Below, piece after piece: positions 7,711 through 15,811 of a DNA stretch of 27,556 nucleotides (position 1 is its first letter; every line of letters starts with the position of its first letter). Source of the stretch: Burkholderiaceae bacterium (GTDB taxonomy: Bacteria; Pseudomonadota; Gammaproteobacteria; Burkholderiales; Burkholderiaceae); contig JASLEM010000418.1 in the NCBI GenBank assembly GCA_030151165.1, forward strand, positions 1 through 27,556, in the 5' to 3' direction. The translations under genes were made by a program, and so were the position numbers. The notes under the pieces are model-generated. The model was not told the origin of the DNA and searched no databases. It saw only the letters and a list, made by a program, of their open reading frames with translations.

Positions 7711-9453
7711 TCAATGCGAGTGTCGGGGGACGGCGGAGCCGCGGCAGCCGCGCAGGAAGTCGAAGTCGCAGCCTTCGTCGGCCTGCAGCACGTGCTTCAC
7801 ATACAGGGAGCGGTATCCGCCCTCGTCGGCCGGATCGGGCTTCTGGACGGCCTGCCACTCGGCGAGGCGCGATTGCAATTCGGCGTCGGGGATGTCGAGG
7901 TGCAGCCGGTTGGCGTCGCAGTCGAGCTCGATCCAGTCGCCGTCGCGCACCACCGCGAGCGTTCCGCCGGCGCGCGCCTCGGGGGCGACGTGCAATACCA
8001 CCGTGCCGTAGGCGGTGCCGCTCATGCGGGCGTCCGAGATGCGCACCATGTCCGTGATGCCTTGCGCGAGCAGCTTGGGCGGCAGGCCCATGTTGCCGAC
8101 CTCGGCCATGCCCGGATAGCCGCGCGGGCCGCAGTTCTTGAGGACGAGGACGGACTCGGCGTCGACCTCCAGCGCCGGGTCGACGATGCGCGACTTGTAG
8201 TGCTCGAGATCCTCGAACACGACCGCGCGACCGCGATGCTTGAGCAGGTGCGCGCTCGCGGCCGACGGCTTGAGCACCGCGCCGCGCGGCGCGAGGTTGC
8301 CGCGCAGCACGCGGATGCCGCCGTCGGCGACGAGCGGCCGGTCGATCGGGCGGATCACCTCGTCGTCGTGGATCGCGGCGTCCTTCACGTTGTCCCAGAT
8401 CGACTGGCCGTTCGCGGTCAGCGCGTCCGGATGCGGCAGCCGGCCGGCCTCGCCGAGACGGCGCAGCACGCCCGGCAGGCCGCCGGCGTAGTAGAACTCC
8501 TCCATCAGCCAGCGGCCGGACGGCAGCAGGTCGACGATCGTCGGCGTGCCGCGGCCGATGTCGGTCCAGTCGTCGAGATCCAGCTTCACGCCGACCCGCC
8601 CCGCGATCGCCTTCAGGTGGATCACCGCGTTGGTCGAGCCGCCGATCGCGGCGTTGACGCGGATCGCGTTCTCGAAGGCCTCGCGCGTGAGCAGCTTCGA
8701 CAGCTTCAGGTCTTCCCGCACCATGTCGACGATGCGCATGCCCGACAGGTGCGCGAGCACCTGTCGGCGCGCGTCGACCGCGGGGATCGCAGCGTTGTGC
8801 GGCAGGCTGGTGCCGAGCGCCTCGGCCATGCAGGCCATCGTCGACGCCGTGCCCATCGTGTTGCACGTCCCGGCCGAACGCGACATGCCGGCTTCGGCCG
8901 CGAGGAACTCGTTGAGCTTCAACGTGCCGGCCTTGACCTGCTCGGACAGCTGCCACACCGCGGTGCCCGAGCCGATGTCCTTGCCGTTGTGCTTGCCGTT
9001 GAGCATCGGCCCGCCGGTGACGACGATCGCCGGCACGTCCACGCTCGCCGCGCCCATCAGCAGCGCGGGCGTCGTCTTGTCGCAGCCGACCATCAGCACG
9101 ACGCCGTCGATCGGGTTGCCGCGGATCGATTCCTCGACGTCCATGCTCGCGAGGTTGCGCGTGAGCATCGCGGTCGGCCGCAGGTTGGACTCGCCATTCG
9201 AGAACACCGGGAACTCCACCGGGAAGCCGCCGGCCTCGAGGATGCCGCGCTTGACGTGCTCCGCGAGCTTGCGGAAGTGCGCGTTGCACGGCGTGAGCTC
9301 CGACCACGTGTTGCAGATGCCGATGATGGGCTTGCCCTGGAACTCGTGGTCGGGGATGCCCTGGTTCTTCATCCAGCTCCGGTACATGAAACCGTTCTTG
9401 TCCGCGGTGCCGAACCAGGCCGCGGAGCGGAGCTTGGGTGGGGGTGTCGTCAT
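7711..9453 (-). CDS. L-arabonate-type dehydratase (IlvD/Edd family Fe-S sugar-acid dehydratase)
   Basis: The product is a 580-residue IlvD/Edd enzyme that removes water from an aldonate to give the 2-keto-3-deoxy acid. It has RSWMKNQGIPDHEFQGKPI and GICNTWSELTPCNAHF (Cys56), GCDKTTPALLM (Cys124 and Lys126), GTCNTMGT (Cys197) and DARMSGTAYG with Ser478. The three cysteines fit the [2Fe-2S] ligands known for pentonate dehydratases, Lys126 the metal-binding lysine, and Ser478 the proposed base. I start it at ATG 9453 because the frame's upstream TTG (9507) falls exactly on a promoter -35 element. The next gene follows after 10 bp. L-arabonate is the likeliest substrate given the pathway, but D-xylonate, D-fuconate and D-galactonate are used by close relatives and sequence alone does not decide. 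Confidence 0.9.
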   Translation of the reverse strand: MTTPPPKLRSAAWFGTADKNGFMYRSWMKNQGIPDHEFQGKPIIGICNTWSELTPCNAHFRKLAEHVKRGILEAGGFPVEFPVFSNGESNLRPTAMLTRNLASMDVEESIRGNPIDGVVLMVGCDKTTPALLMGAASVDVPAIVVTGGPMLNGKHNGKDIGSGTAVWQLSEQVKAGTLKLNEFLAAEAGMSRSAGTCNTMGTASTMACMAEALGTSLPHNAAIPAVDARRQVLAHLSGMRIVDMVREDLKLSKLLTREAFENAIRVNAAIGGSTNAVIHLKAIAGRVGVKLDLDDWTDIGRGTPTIVDLLPSGRWLMEEFYYAGGLPGVLRRLGEAGRLPHPDALTANGQSIWDNVKDAAIHDDEVIRPIDRPLVADGGIRVLRGNLAPRGAVLKPSAASAHLLKHRGRAVVFEDLEHYKSRIVDPALEVDAESVLVLKNCGPRGYPGMAEVGNMGLPPKLLAQGITDMVRISDARMSGTAYGTVVLHVAPEARAGGTLAVVRDGDWIELDCDANRLHLDIPDAELQSRLAEWQAVQKPDPADEGGYRSLYVKHVLQADEGCDFDFLRGCRGSAVPRHSH

Positions 9454-9478
9454 GGTCGTCTTGGTGAAGAGATCGCCG

Positions 9479-9507
9479 ATTAAAGTATTACTATTAACTA
9501 AAGTCAA
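9479..9507 (-). promoter_or_regulatory. Sigma-70-type promoter of the sugar-acid operon
   Basis: On the minus strand, TTGACT (9507-9502) is followed by a 17-base spacer and TTTAAT (9484-9479). The stretch is markedly AT-rich within GC-rich DNA. The predicted start of transcription lies about 20 bases before the dehydratase ATG at 9453. A palindrome (9483-9493) overlaps the -10 box and early spacer, where a repressor would block polymerase. Confidence 0.72.
9483..9493. promoter_or_regulatory. Candidate FadR-family operator O1 over the -10 box
   Basis: The core AGTATTACT (9484-9492) is a perfect odd-length palindrome. The 11-mer fits the FadR-subfamily pattern T-N-GT-NNN-AC-N-A except for A at its first base. 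It overlaps the -10 end of the operon promoter. Its centre (9488) is 64 bp from that of O2 (9552), about six helical turns, so both sites face the same side of the DNA. Confidence 0.5.
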
Positions 9508-9544
9508 GCGCCTGTTTCGTGCGGCAGTGCAGCAATTCTCGATT

Positions 9545-9559
9545 TATAGTCGTACTATA
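9545..9559. promoter_or_regulatory. Candidate FadR-family operator O2 in the divergent region
   Basis: TATAGT-CGT-ACTATA is a perfect inverted repeat with a 3-base centre. The inner TAGTCGTACTA (9547-9557) matches the FadR-subfamily pattern T-N-GT-NNN-AC-N-A exactly. It lies upstream of the -35 box of the minus-strand operon and about 100 bp before the aldose epimerase start, so it could control both directions. The TATAGT half may also act as a -10 box for the epimerase gene, though I see no good -35. Confidence 0.58.
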
Positions 9560-9657
9560 TTGAACGCATGATGACAGGCATCGCGTCGCCGCCGAAGCGG
9601 CCCATGGCGACCCGGCCATGACGGCCACCACGAACGACTTCAGAGCAGGACATGGAC

Positions 9658-10737
9658 ATGAACACCCCCGCCGGCCTTTCCACCCGCGAGTTCGGCCGAC
9701 TCCCCGACGGCCGCGCCGTGCACGAAGTGACGATGTCCGACGGCGACGGCCTCGTGCTCGTCGCGATCACGCTCGGCGGCATCGTCACGCAGCTGCACGT
9801 GCCCGACCGCGACGGCCGCGCCGCGAACGTCGTGCTCGGCTTCGAATCGTTGACGGACTACGTCGAGCGCAACCCGCACTTCGGCGTGATCGTCGGCCGC
9901 TACGCGAACCGGATCGCGGGCGCGTCGATGGAGATCGACGGCGAGACCTTCTCGCTCGATCGCAACGACGGCCCGAACTGCCTGCACGGCGGCCAGCGCG
10001 GCTTCGGCACGCAGCTGTGGGAGATCGAGTCCACACGCGCGCACGACGACGCGCTCGGCGGCCCGGCGCTCACGCTGCGCTACGTCAGCGCGGACGGTGA
10101 GCAGGGTTTCCCGGGGCGGGTCGAGGCACGCGTGACCTACGCGCTGCGCGGCGGCCGCACGTGGCAGGTCGACTACGAGGCGCGCACCGACCGCGCGACC
10201 GTCGTCAACCTGAGCCACCACGACTACTTCAACCTCGCGGGCGCCGGCGTGGCGTCGGCGACGGGCCAGGTGTTGACGTTGCCGGCCAGCCGCTTCAACG
10301 CGATCGACGCCACGCTGATCCCGACCGGCATCGCCGAGGTCGCCGGCACGCCGTTCGACTTCCGCACGCCGACCGCGATCGGCGCGCGCCTCGGCGACGT
10401 GCACCCGCAGCTCGCGCTGGCCGGCGGCTACGACCACAACTGGATCCTCGACGGCGCGGACGGCACGGCGAGGCTCGCCGCCCGGCTCGAGGATCCGGCG
10501 TCGGGCCGCACGCTCGAACTGCACACGACCGAGCCGGCGATCCAGTTCTACTCCGGCAACTTCCTGGACGGCACGCTGCGCGGCCACGGCGGTGCGGTCT
10601 ACGGGCATCGCTCGGCCGTCTGCCTGGAGCCGCAGCATCATCCCGACTCGCCGCACCACGCCGACTGGCCGTCGACGATCCTGCGGCCCGGCGAGGTGTA
10701 CTACCGCAGCCGCTCGGTCTACCGCTTCGGCGCCTGA
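9658..10737 (+). CDS. galM: Aldose 1-epimerase (mutarotase)
   Basis: This 359-residue protein equilibrates alpha and beta anomers of aldoses, feeding sugar oxidation. It has GRYANRIAGA (80-89), NCLHGG with His110, NLSHHDYFNLAG with catalytic acid His188, YDHNW with Asp259, and TEPAIQFYSGN with catalytic base Glu292, then CLEPQHHPDSP. All key GalM residues are present. I choose ATG 9658 over ATG 9652 because AGGA at 9647-9650 lies seven bases before 9658 but only one before 9652. It is divergent from the sugar-acid operon and shares its operator region, fitting a role in L-arabinose or D-xylose use before a sugar dehydrogenase. That dehydrogenase and a lactonase are not in this window. The stop is 3 bp from the convergent AhpD-like gene. 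Confidence 0.92.
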   Translation: MNTPAGLSTREFGRLPDGRAVHEVTMSDGDGLVLVAITLGGIVTQLHVPDRDGRAANVVLGFESLTDYVERNPHFGVIVGRYANRIAGASMEIDGETFSLDRNDGPNCLHGGQRGFGTQLWEIESTRAHDDALGGPALTLRYVSADGEQGFPGRVEARVTYALRGGRTWQVDYEARTDRATVVNLSHHDYFNLAGAGVASATGQVLTLPASRFNAIDATLIPTGIAEVAGTPFDFRTPTAIGARLGDVHPQLALAGGYDHNWILDGADGTARLAARLEDPASGRTLELHTTEPAIQFYSGNFLDGTLRGHGGAVYGHRSAVCLEPQHHPDSPHHADWPSTILRPGEVYYRSRSVYRFGA

Positions 10738-10740
10738 GCG

Positions 10741-11151
10741 TCAGCCGTCGACGCGGAAGACGTCGTCGACCGGGATCTGCAGCGCGTTCGCGATCGCGTT
10801 GGTGCTCGACGCCAGCGCGATCACCGACAGCAGCTCCGCATGCTGTCCGTCCGTCAACCCCTTCGCGCGCGCCGCGGCGGTGTGCGAGTGCGCGCAGTAC
10901 GAGCAGCTGTTGGCCGTCGACACCGCGATGTAGATCAACTCCTTCGTCAGCGGGTCGAGCACGCCCGGCGCGACCATCACGTCCTTCACGCCGGCCCACG
11001 TGCGTTCGAGCAGCGCGGGCTGGTTGGCGAGCGCGCGCCAGAAGTTGTTGACGAAGTCGGACTGGCGCGTCGCGCGGATGTCGGCGAAGACGGCGGCCAC
11101 GCGCGCATTGGCGGCGACCTGCTCGTCGTTCCAGAGTTTCACGGTGCTCAT
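10741..11151 (-). CDS. Carboxymuconolactone decarboxylase/AhpD-like protein
   Basis: The 136-residue product has the family core: LIYIAVSTANSCSYCAHSHTAAAR with Cys83 and Cys86 (CxxC) and His90, then KGLTDGQHAEL. AhpD-like members with CxxC-x3-H are thiol-dependent peroxidase or disulfide-reductase proteins, so a redox role is likely. The true decarboxylases lack this cysteine pair. I choose ATG 11151 because AAGGAG lies six bases upstream; the frame extends further without family similarity. The phospholipase gene ends 31 bp upstream on the same strand, so they may be co-transcribed. The biological partner is unknown. Confidence 0.88.
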   Translation of the reverse strand: MSTVKLWNDEQVAANARVAAVFADIRATRQSDFVNNFWRALANQPALLERTWAGVKDVMVAPGVLDPLTKELIYIAVSTANSCSYCAHSHTAAARAKGLTDGQHAELLSVIALASSTNAIANALQIPVDDVFRVDG

Positions 11152-11182
11152 TCGGGTCTCCTTCGAGCCCCGACTGTAGCGA

Positions 11183-12310
11183 TCACAGCTGGAACAGCGT
11201 GAAGCCGAGGCCGACGCTCGTCTGCCGGTGGTTGTAGTCCAGCAGCGTCTCTCCATAGCCCGAGAACAGCTGCACGTACCAGCGCAGGCCGTCGGGCTTG
11301 TTCGCGAAGACCGGGTGCGTCCAGTTGAACTGCACCGAGCCCTTGTCCCACGACTTGAACGAGGTGCGCGCGACCAGCTGCATCGTCGTCTCGCCCGGGA
11401 ACCACGAGCCGGTCAGCTCGGTGTTGCCGATGTAGTCGGTGATGCGCGGGTTGTCGTCGACGCCGGATTCCGCGAGCCGGTGGTTGAAGCGCGCCTGCAG
11501 CGCGATGTCGTCGTGCGTGAACGCGGTGCCGATGTAGGCGCGGTTCCAGCTGCGCGACAGCGGATCGCCCTGCCCGTTCGACTCGTGCGCGATGCCGGCG
11601 ATCGCCATGCGCCAGCGCCAGCCGCCGGCCAGCGCGCCCATCTGGTCGGGGATCGGCACGACGTACATCGCCTCGGGCTGGTAGTCGCTGCTGCGGAACG
11701 GCGACGAGTCGTGCGCGTTCCACAGCTGCCAGATCGATTGCTGCGTGTATGCGACCCACAGGTCGGCGTTGGGCAGCAGCACGTCCTCCAGCACCTTGGT
11801 GCGCAGCGACACCTGCAGCTCGGCCTCGGCCTTGCGGTACTCGGGGAAGGTGCCGCCGTTCGGATGCGTCGGGCTGGTCGGCGCGCGGTTGACGCTGCTG
11901 GTGTAGTGCAGCGGCAGCAGGTAGTTGGGCGCGTAGGTGCGCACGACGAAGGTGCCGCGCTTGCCGTCGGGATCGAGCTCCCAGAACTTGGTCAGGTAGT
12001 CGGCGGCGGCGAGGCCCTTGCCGCTCGGCGCGGTGGCCACGGCCTCGAGCGCGCTGGGCTCGTTGCGCGCGACCGGCGCGGGGATGGGCTTGGCCGCCGA
12101 CGTGGGCGCCGCGGGCGTGGCCTGTTCGGCCGGCGACGTGCCGCCCGCCGCGCCACCCGCGCGGTACAGCGCGTCGTAGCACGCGAGCCGCTGTGCGTTG
12201 TCGGCGACGGCGGCGCAGGCCGCGGCGGTCTGTGCCGAGGCGAGGGCCGGCAGCGTCAGTGCGACACCGGAGGCGATCGCCGCGAACAGGGGGCTGCGTC
12301 GAACGGGCAT
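11183..12310 (-). CDS. pldA: Outer membrane phospholipase A (OMPLA)
   Basis: This 375-residue protein is a predicted calcium-dependent outer-membrane phospholipase that hydrolyses phospholipids appearing in the outer leaflet. The catalytic motif IAHESNGQGDPLSRSWNRAY supplies His242, Ser244 and Asn256, matching the E. coli PldA triad in order and spacing (142, 144, 156). A signal peptide (residues 1-27, ending ASA) precedes about 80 extra residues: a segment with Cys32 and Cys44 (RLACYDALY), then an Ala/Pro/Thr-rich linker. The beta-barrel follows from about residue 105, with alternating aromatic strands to FTLFQL. The last residue is Leu rather than the usual Phe or Trp. I choose ATG 12310 over the upstream ATG at 12406 because it directly precedes the signal peptide. 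Confidence 0.93.
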   Translation of the reverse strand: MPVRRSPLFAAIASGVALTLPALASAQTAAACAAVADNAQRLACYDALYRAGGAAGGTSPAEQATPAAPTSAAKPIPAPVARNEPSALEAVATAPSGKGLAAADYLTKFWELDPDGKRGTFVVRTYAPNYLLPLHYTSSVNRAPTSPTHPNGGTFPEYRKAEAELQVSLRTKVLEDVLLPNADLWVAYTQQSIWQLWNAHDSSPFRSSDYQPEAMYVVPIPDQMGALAGGWRWRMAIAGIAHESNGQGDPLSRSWNRAYIGTAFTHDDIALQARFNHRLAESGVDDNPRITDYIGNTELTGSWFPGETTMQLVARTSFKSWDKGSVQFNWTHPVFANKPDGLRWYVQLFSGYGETLLDYNHRQTSVGLGFTLFQL

Positions 12311-12392
12311 GGCGGCAAGGTCCTCGTTTGAAAGGTGGGTCGGGCCGCCGGCAACTTTTGTCCGCGACATCGGCGGCTGGCATGCAAGAAAC

Positions 12393-12429
12393 GCCTTGCT
12401 CGACAACAGCCCGCGGCTCGAGGCAAGGC
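12393..12429 (-). terminator. Stem-loop after the FAD-dependent oxidoreductase gene, possible weak terminator
   Basis: In the 144-bp gap before pldA, arms GCCTTG and CAAGGC plus CTCGA and TCGAG form an 11-bp stem with one bulged base. On the minus strand it is followed by GTTTCTTGC, a poor U-tract. It may partially separate the oxidoreductase transcript from pldA, or be only a processing or stability hairpin. Confidence 0.35.
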
Positions 12430-12454
12430 ATGTGCCCGAGCGATCGCCGGGTCG

Positions 12455-13618
12455 TCAGTCGTCCAGCAGGGTGGCGACGGCCTCGCCGATGGCCAGCGAC
12501 GCCGTCAGGCCGGGCGACTCTATCCCGAACAGGTTGACCAAGCCGCGCACGCCGTGATCGGCCGGGCCGTCGATCCGGAAATCGGCCGCGGGCTGCGACG
12601 GCCCGGCGATCTTCGGGCGCACGCCGCTGTAGGCCGGCACCAGCGCGTCGTCGCGCAGGCCGGGCCAGTAGCGGCGGATCGCGGCGGCGAAGCCTGCGGC
12701 GCGCGTGGGGTCGACGGTGTAGTCGATGGCGTCGGATCCGGTGCCGACGTCCGGCAGCCATTCGACGTCGGGGCCGAAGCGGGCCTGTCCGCTCAAGTCG
12801 AGTGTCAGGTGGACGCCCAGGCCCGCGGCGTCGTGCATCGGATAGACCAGCCGCCCGAACGGCGCGCGGCCCGCGAGCGCGAACCAGCTGCCCCTGCATC
12901 GGTACTCGCGCGGCACGTGCGCGGGCGCGAGGCCGGCGAGGCGGCGCGCCAGCGCGGGCGCGTCGAGGCCCGCGGCGTTCACGACGCGCCGCGCGTGCAC
13001 GCGCGCCGGCTGCGCGCCGCCGACCTCGAGCGACAGTCCCTCGCCGTCGACGCGCGCCCCGAGTACCGGGCTGCGCAAGGCGACGACGGCGCCGCCGGCT
13101 TCGGCGTCGGCCCGCAGCGCGAGCATCAGGGCGTGGCTGTCGACGATGCCGGTGGACGGCGAATGCAGCGCCGCGACGACACCCTCCGCGAGCGCGGGCT
13201 CCATCGCGCGCGCCGCGGCGCCGGTGACGAGGCGGACGTCCTCGATGCCGTTCGCGTGCGCCTGCGCGTGCAGGCGCTCGAGCGCATCGACCTGCGTGGC
13301 GTCCGTCGCGACGACCAGCTTCCCGCACAGCCGATGCGCGACGCCGCGTTCCACGCAGTAGCGCACCAGCGCGCGCCGGCCGTCGACGCACAGCCGCGCC
13401 TTCGCCGAACCGGTCTCGTAGTACAGGCCCGCATGCAGCACCTCGCTGTTGCGCGCGCTGGTGACCGAGCCGGCGGCGGCCAGCGCCTCCAGCACGACGA
13501 CCTCGCGCCCGCGGGACGCCAGCGCCCGCGCGCAGGCGAGGCCGACGACGCCGGCGCCGATCACGACGGTGTCCAGCGTGTCGTCCGGCAGCATCGGCGC
13601 GGCGGTTCGATCGAGCAT
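12455..13618 (-). CDS. FAD-dependent oxidoreductase, L-2-hydroxyglutarate dehydrogenase-like (DAO family)
   Basis: This 387-residue protein starts with a Rossmann FAD motif [20 protein letters not shown] (about 18-37) and the [20 protein letters not shown] block typical of the LhgO/L2HGDH branch of the DAO family. Later blocks are [29 protein letters not shown] and the C-terminal FAD-binding [18 protein letters not shown]. These fit oxidation of a 2-hydroxy acid, probably L-2-hydroxyglutarate or a relative. Exact substrate is inference; glycine-oxidase-like or glycerol-3-phosphate-like members share the fold. ATG 13618 lacks a clear Shine-Dalgarno and an internal ATG at residue 9 is possible. 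It is divergent from the pepF-like gene across 186 bp. Confidence 0.87.
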   Translation of the reverse strand: MLDRTAAPMLPDDTLDTVVIGAGVVGLACARALASRGREVVVLEALAAAGSVTSARNSEVLHAGLYYETGSAKARLCVDGRRALVRYCVERGVAHRLCGKLVVATDATQVDALERLHAQAHANGIEDVRLVTGAAARAMEPALAEGVVAALHSPSTGIVDSHALMLALRADAEAGGAVVALRSPVLGARVDGEGLSLEVGGAQPARVHARRVVNAAGLDAPALARRLAGLAPAHVPREYRCRGSWFALAGRAPFGRLVYPMHDAAGLGVHLTLDLSGQARFGPDVEWLPDVGTGSDAIDYTVDPTRAAGFAAAIRRYWPGLRDDALVPAYSGVRPKIAGPSQPAADFRIDGPADHGVRGLVNLFGIESPGLTASLAIGEAVATLLDD

Positions 13619-13804
13619 GACGGATCGGCTTTCGAGTTAAGAGGAAACCCTGATTTTTCGGGGTGCGCCGCGCACCAAGTCGGCGCCCCAGGGTTTGTCC
13701 TCCCGCGATTCGCGCCCGCCGTTCTGCAATTCGTCGCAGCCGCGCGCCACGCTCCCCTAGGCAAGGCGTATCGTCGCGGCTTTGCCCACGCCACGTCGCC
13801 CCTC

Positions 13805-15700
13805 ATGAAACATACCATCCTCGCCCTCTCCATCGCCGCCGGCTTCCTGGCCGCCCCGCTGGCGCACGCCGCCACCGCCACGCCCGCCGCGAGCGCGGCC
13901 GCACCGAGTCCCGCCAATCCGCCGGCGACCTGGAACCTCACGAGCCTGTACGCGGACGACGCGGCCTGGGACGCGTCGCGCGCCAAGGTCGTCGCGCAGC
14001 TGCCCGAGATCAAGGCGCTGCAAGGCACGCTCGGCACGAGCTCGGCGACGCTGCTGAACGCGATGAAGAAGATGTCGGACGTGCGCCGCGAAGTCGCGCG
14101 CCTGGACACCTACGCCAACCTGAAGGGCGACGAGAACACCAAGATCACCGCGAACGCCGCGCGCCGCCAGCAGGCGGAATCGCTGGACAGCCAGTACGCG
14201 CAGGCCACGTCGTGGTTCGCGCCCGAGGTCGCCGCGATCGGCCAGCAGAAGATCGACGGCTACATCGCCGCCGAGCCGGGCCTGAAGGTGCACGCGTACA
14301 ACCTGCACACCCAGCTGCGCCTCGCCGCGCACACGCTGTCGCCCAGCGAGGAAGCGCTGATGGCCGCCGCCGGAGACCCGCTGTCGCAGCCGCAGCAGAT
14401 CTTCGAGATCCTGGACAACGCCGACCTGCCCTGGCCCAAGGTCACGATCCACGGCAAGCTCGTCACGCTCGACCAGGAGACCTACGTCAAGTACCGCGAC
14501 GACCAGGATCCGAAGGTGCGCGCGCAGGTCTTCCACGCGTTCTGGCCCGTCTACAAGTCCTTCGAGCGCACGATCGGCACGATCTACACGGCCCACCTGA
14601 AGGGCGTCACCTTCGACGCGCACGTGCGCAAGTACGACTCGGGCCTGGCCGACGCGCTGAGCGGCAACAACACGCCGGACGCCGTCTACCGCACGCTGGT
14701 CACCGAAGCCAACGCCGGCCTGCCGACGCTGCAGCGCTACCTGAAGCTGCGCGGCAAGATGCTGGGCCTGAAGGAGCAGAAGTACTCCGACGTCTACGCC
14801 GCGCTCGTGAAGCCGCCGCGCAGCTACACGCTCGGCGAAGCCGAGCAGCTGACGCTGCAGGCCGTGCAGCCGCTGGGCGACGACTACGTCAAGGCGCTCG
14901 GCCAGCACTTCCAGGAAGGCTGGATGGACGCCGTGCCGCGCGAAGGCAAGCGCGCCGGCGCCTACATGAACCCGGCCGCGTACGACGTCCACCCGTTCGT
15001 GCTCACCAGCTTCAACAACAACTACGAGAGCGTGACGACCGTCGCCCACGAGTGGGGCCACGCGATGCACTCGGTGCTCGCCGAAGCCAACCAGCCGTAC
15101 GAGCTCGCCGACTACGGCATCTTCGTCGCCGAGATCCCGTCGACGACCAACGAGATGCTGCTCGCCGACTACGTCAGCGCCCACGCGAAGACGAAGGAAG
15201 AGAAGATCTACGCGATCACGCAGGCGCTCGAAGGCCTGCGCACGACGTTCTTCCGCCAGGCGATGTTCGCCGAGTTCGAGCTGAAGGCGCACGAGGCCGT
15301 CGAGAAGGACCAGCCGCTCACCGGCGAAGACCTGACCAAAATCTACCTCGACCTGCTGCGCCGCTACCACGGCGACGCGACGGGCGTCATGAAGATCGAG
15401 GACCTGTACGGCTCCGAGTGGGAGTACATCCCGCACTTCTACAACGATTTCTACGTGTACCAGTACGCGACGTCGATCAGCGCCGCCGCCTACTTCGCCG
15501 AAGGCATCGAGAAGGGCGACACCGACCTGCGCACGCGCTACCTGAACATGCTCAAGGCGGGCGGCTCGAACGACCCGTACCTGGTCGTGAAGGCCGCCGG
15601 CCTCGACATGGCCACGCCGGCGCCGTACCGCGCGCTCGTCAAGCGCATGGATCGCCTGCTCGACGAACTCGAGACGCTGACCGGCAAGTCCGGCAAGTAA
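13805..15700 (+). CDS. pepF: Exported M3-family oligoendopeptidase F
   Basis: The 631-residue protein is a zinc metallopeptidase that cleaves short peptides. The zinc site is AHEWGHAMHS, giving His415, Glu416 and His419, with the third ligand in AEIPSTTNE (Glu443). The C-terminal FYVYQYATSISAAAYF and family blocks such as WNLTSLYADDAAWD at the N-terminus fit PepF. It has a clear Sec signal peptide, MKHTILALSIAAGFLAA followed by PLAHA, then an Ala/Pro-rich linker to about residue 40. This predicts a periplasmic enzyme, whereas many PepF proteins are cytosolic. I choose ATG 13805 because it starts the signal peptide; the frame is open far upstream. No obvious Shine-Dalgarno is visible. A strong terminator follows at 15739-15771. 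Confidence 0.94.
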   Translation: MKHTILALSIAAGFLAAPLAHAATATPAASAAAPSPANPPATWNLTSLYADDAAWDASRAKVVAQLPEIKALQGTLGTSSATLLNAMKKMSDVRREVARLDTYANLKGDENTKITANAARRQQAESLDSQYAQATSWFAPEVAAIGQQKIDGYIAAEPGLKVHAYNLHTQLRLAAHTLSPSEEALMAAAGDPLSQPQQIFEILDNADLPWPKVTIHGKLVTLDQETYVKYRDDQDPKVRAQVFHAFWPVYKSFERTIGTIYTAHLKGVTFDAHVRKYDSGLADALSGNNTPDAVYRTLVTEANAGLPTLQRYLKLRGKMLGLKEQKYSDVYAALVKPPRSYTLGEAEQLTLQAVQPLGDDYVKALGQHFQEGWMDAVPREGKRAGAYMNPAAYDVHPFVLTSFNNNYESVTTVAHEWGHAMHSVLAEANQPYELADYGIFVAEIPSTTNEMLLADYVSAHAKTKEEKIYAITQALEGLRTTFFRQAMFAEFELKAHEAVEKDQPLTGEDLTKIYLDLLRRYHGDATGVMKIEDLYGSEWEYIPHFYNDFYVYQYATSISAAAYFAEGIEKGDTDLRTRYLNMLKAGGSNDPYLVVKAAGLDMATPAPYRALVKRMDRLLDELETLTGKSGK

Positions 15701-15738
15701 GCCGCGATCGGCGCGCACCCGCGCGCGCTTCGCACATG

Positions 15739-15771
15739 AAAAAGGCAGCGTCGCGAGACACTGCCTTTTTT
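15739..15771. terminator. Bidirectional intrinsic terminator between pepF and the PEP-CTERM gene
   Basis: Arms AAAAAGGCAG and CTGCCTTTTT form a 10-bp stem; after one mismatch, GTC and GAC close a GCGA tetraloop. A run of T follows on the plus strand and a run of A precedes it, so it can end transcription from both convergent genes. Confidence 0.92.
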
Positions 15772-15811
15772 GTTGCGCGCGGCCCGGGAAGGCGCCGCGT
15801 CCGACCTCGGT

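Noticed and set aside
5166..8057. 963-codon plus-strand frame across the sugar-acid operon
   Set aside because: It is the antisense of clear ALDH and DapA-family genes with intact motifs; its own translation is low-complexity Arg/Ala/Asp/Val.
7711..9453. Dihydroxyacid dehydratase IlvD (branched-chain amino acid synthesis)
   Set aside because: The N-terminal block and the operon context (keto-deoxy-acid dehydratase and semialdehyde dehydrogenase) match pentonate dehydratases instead.
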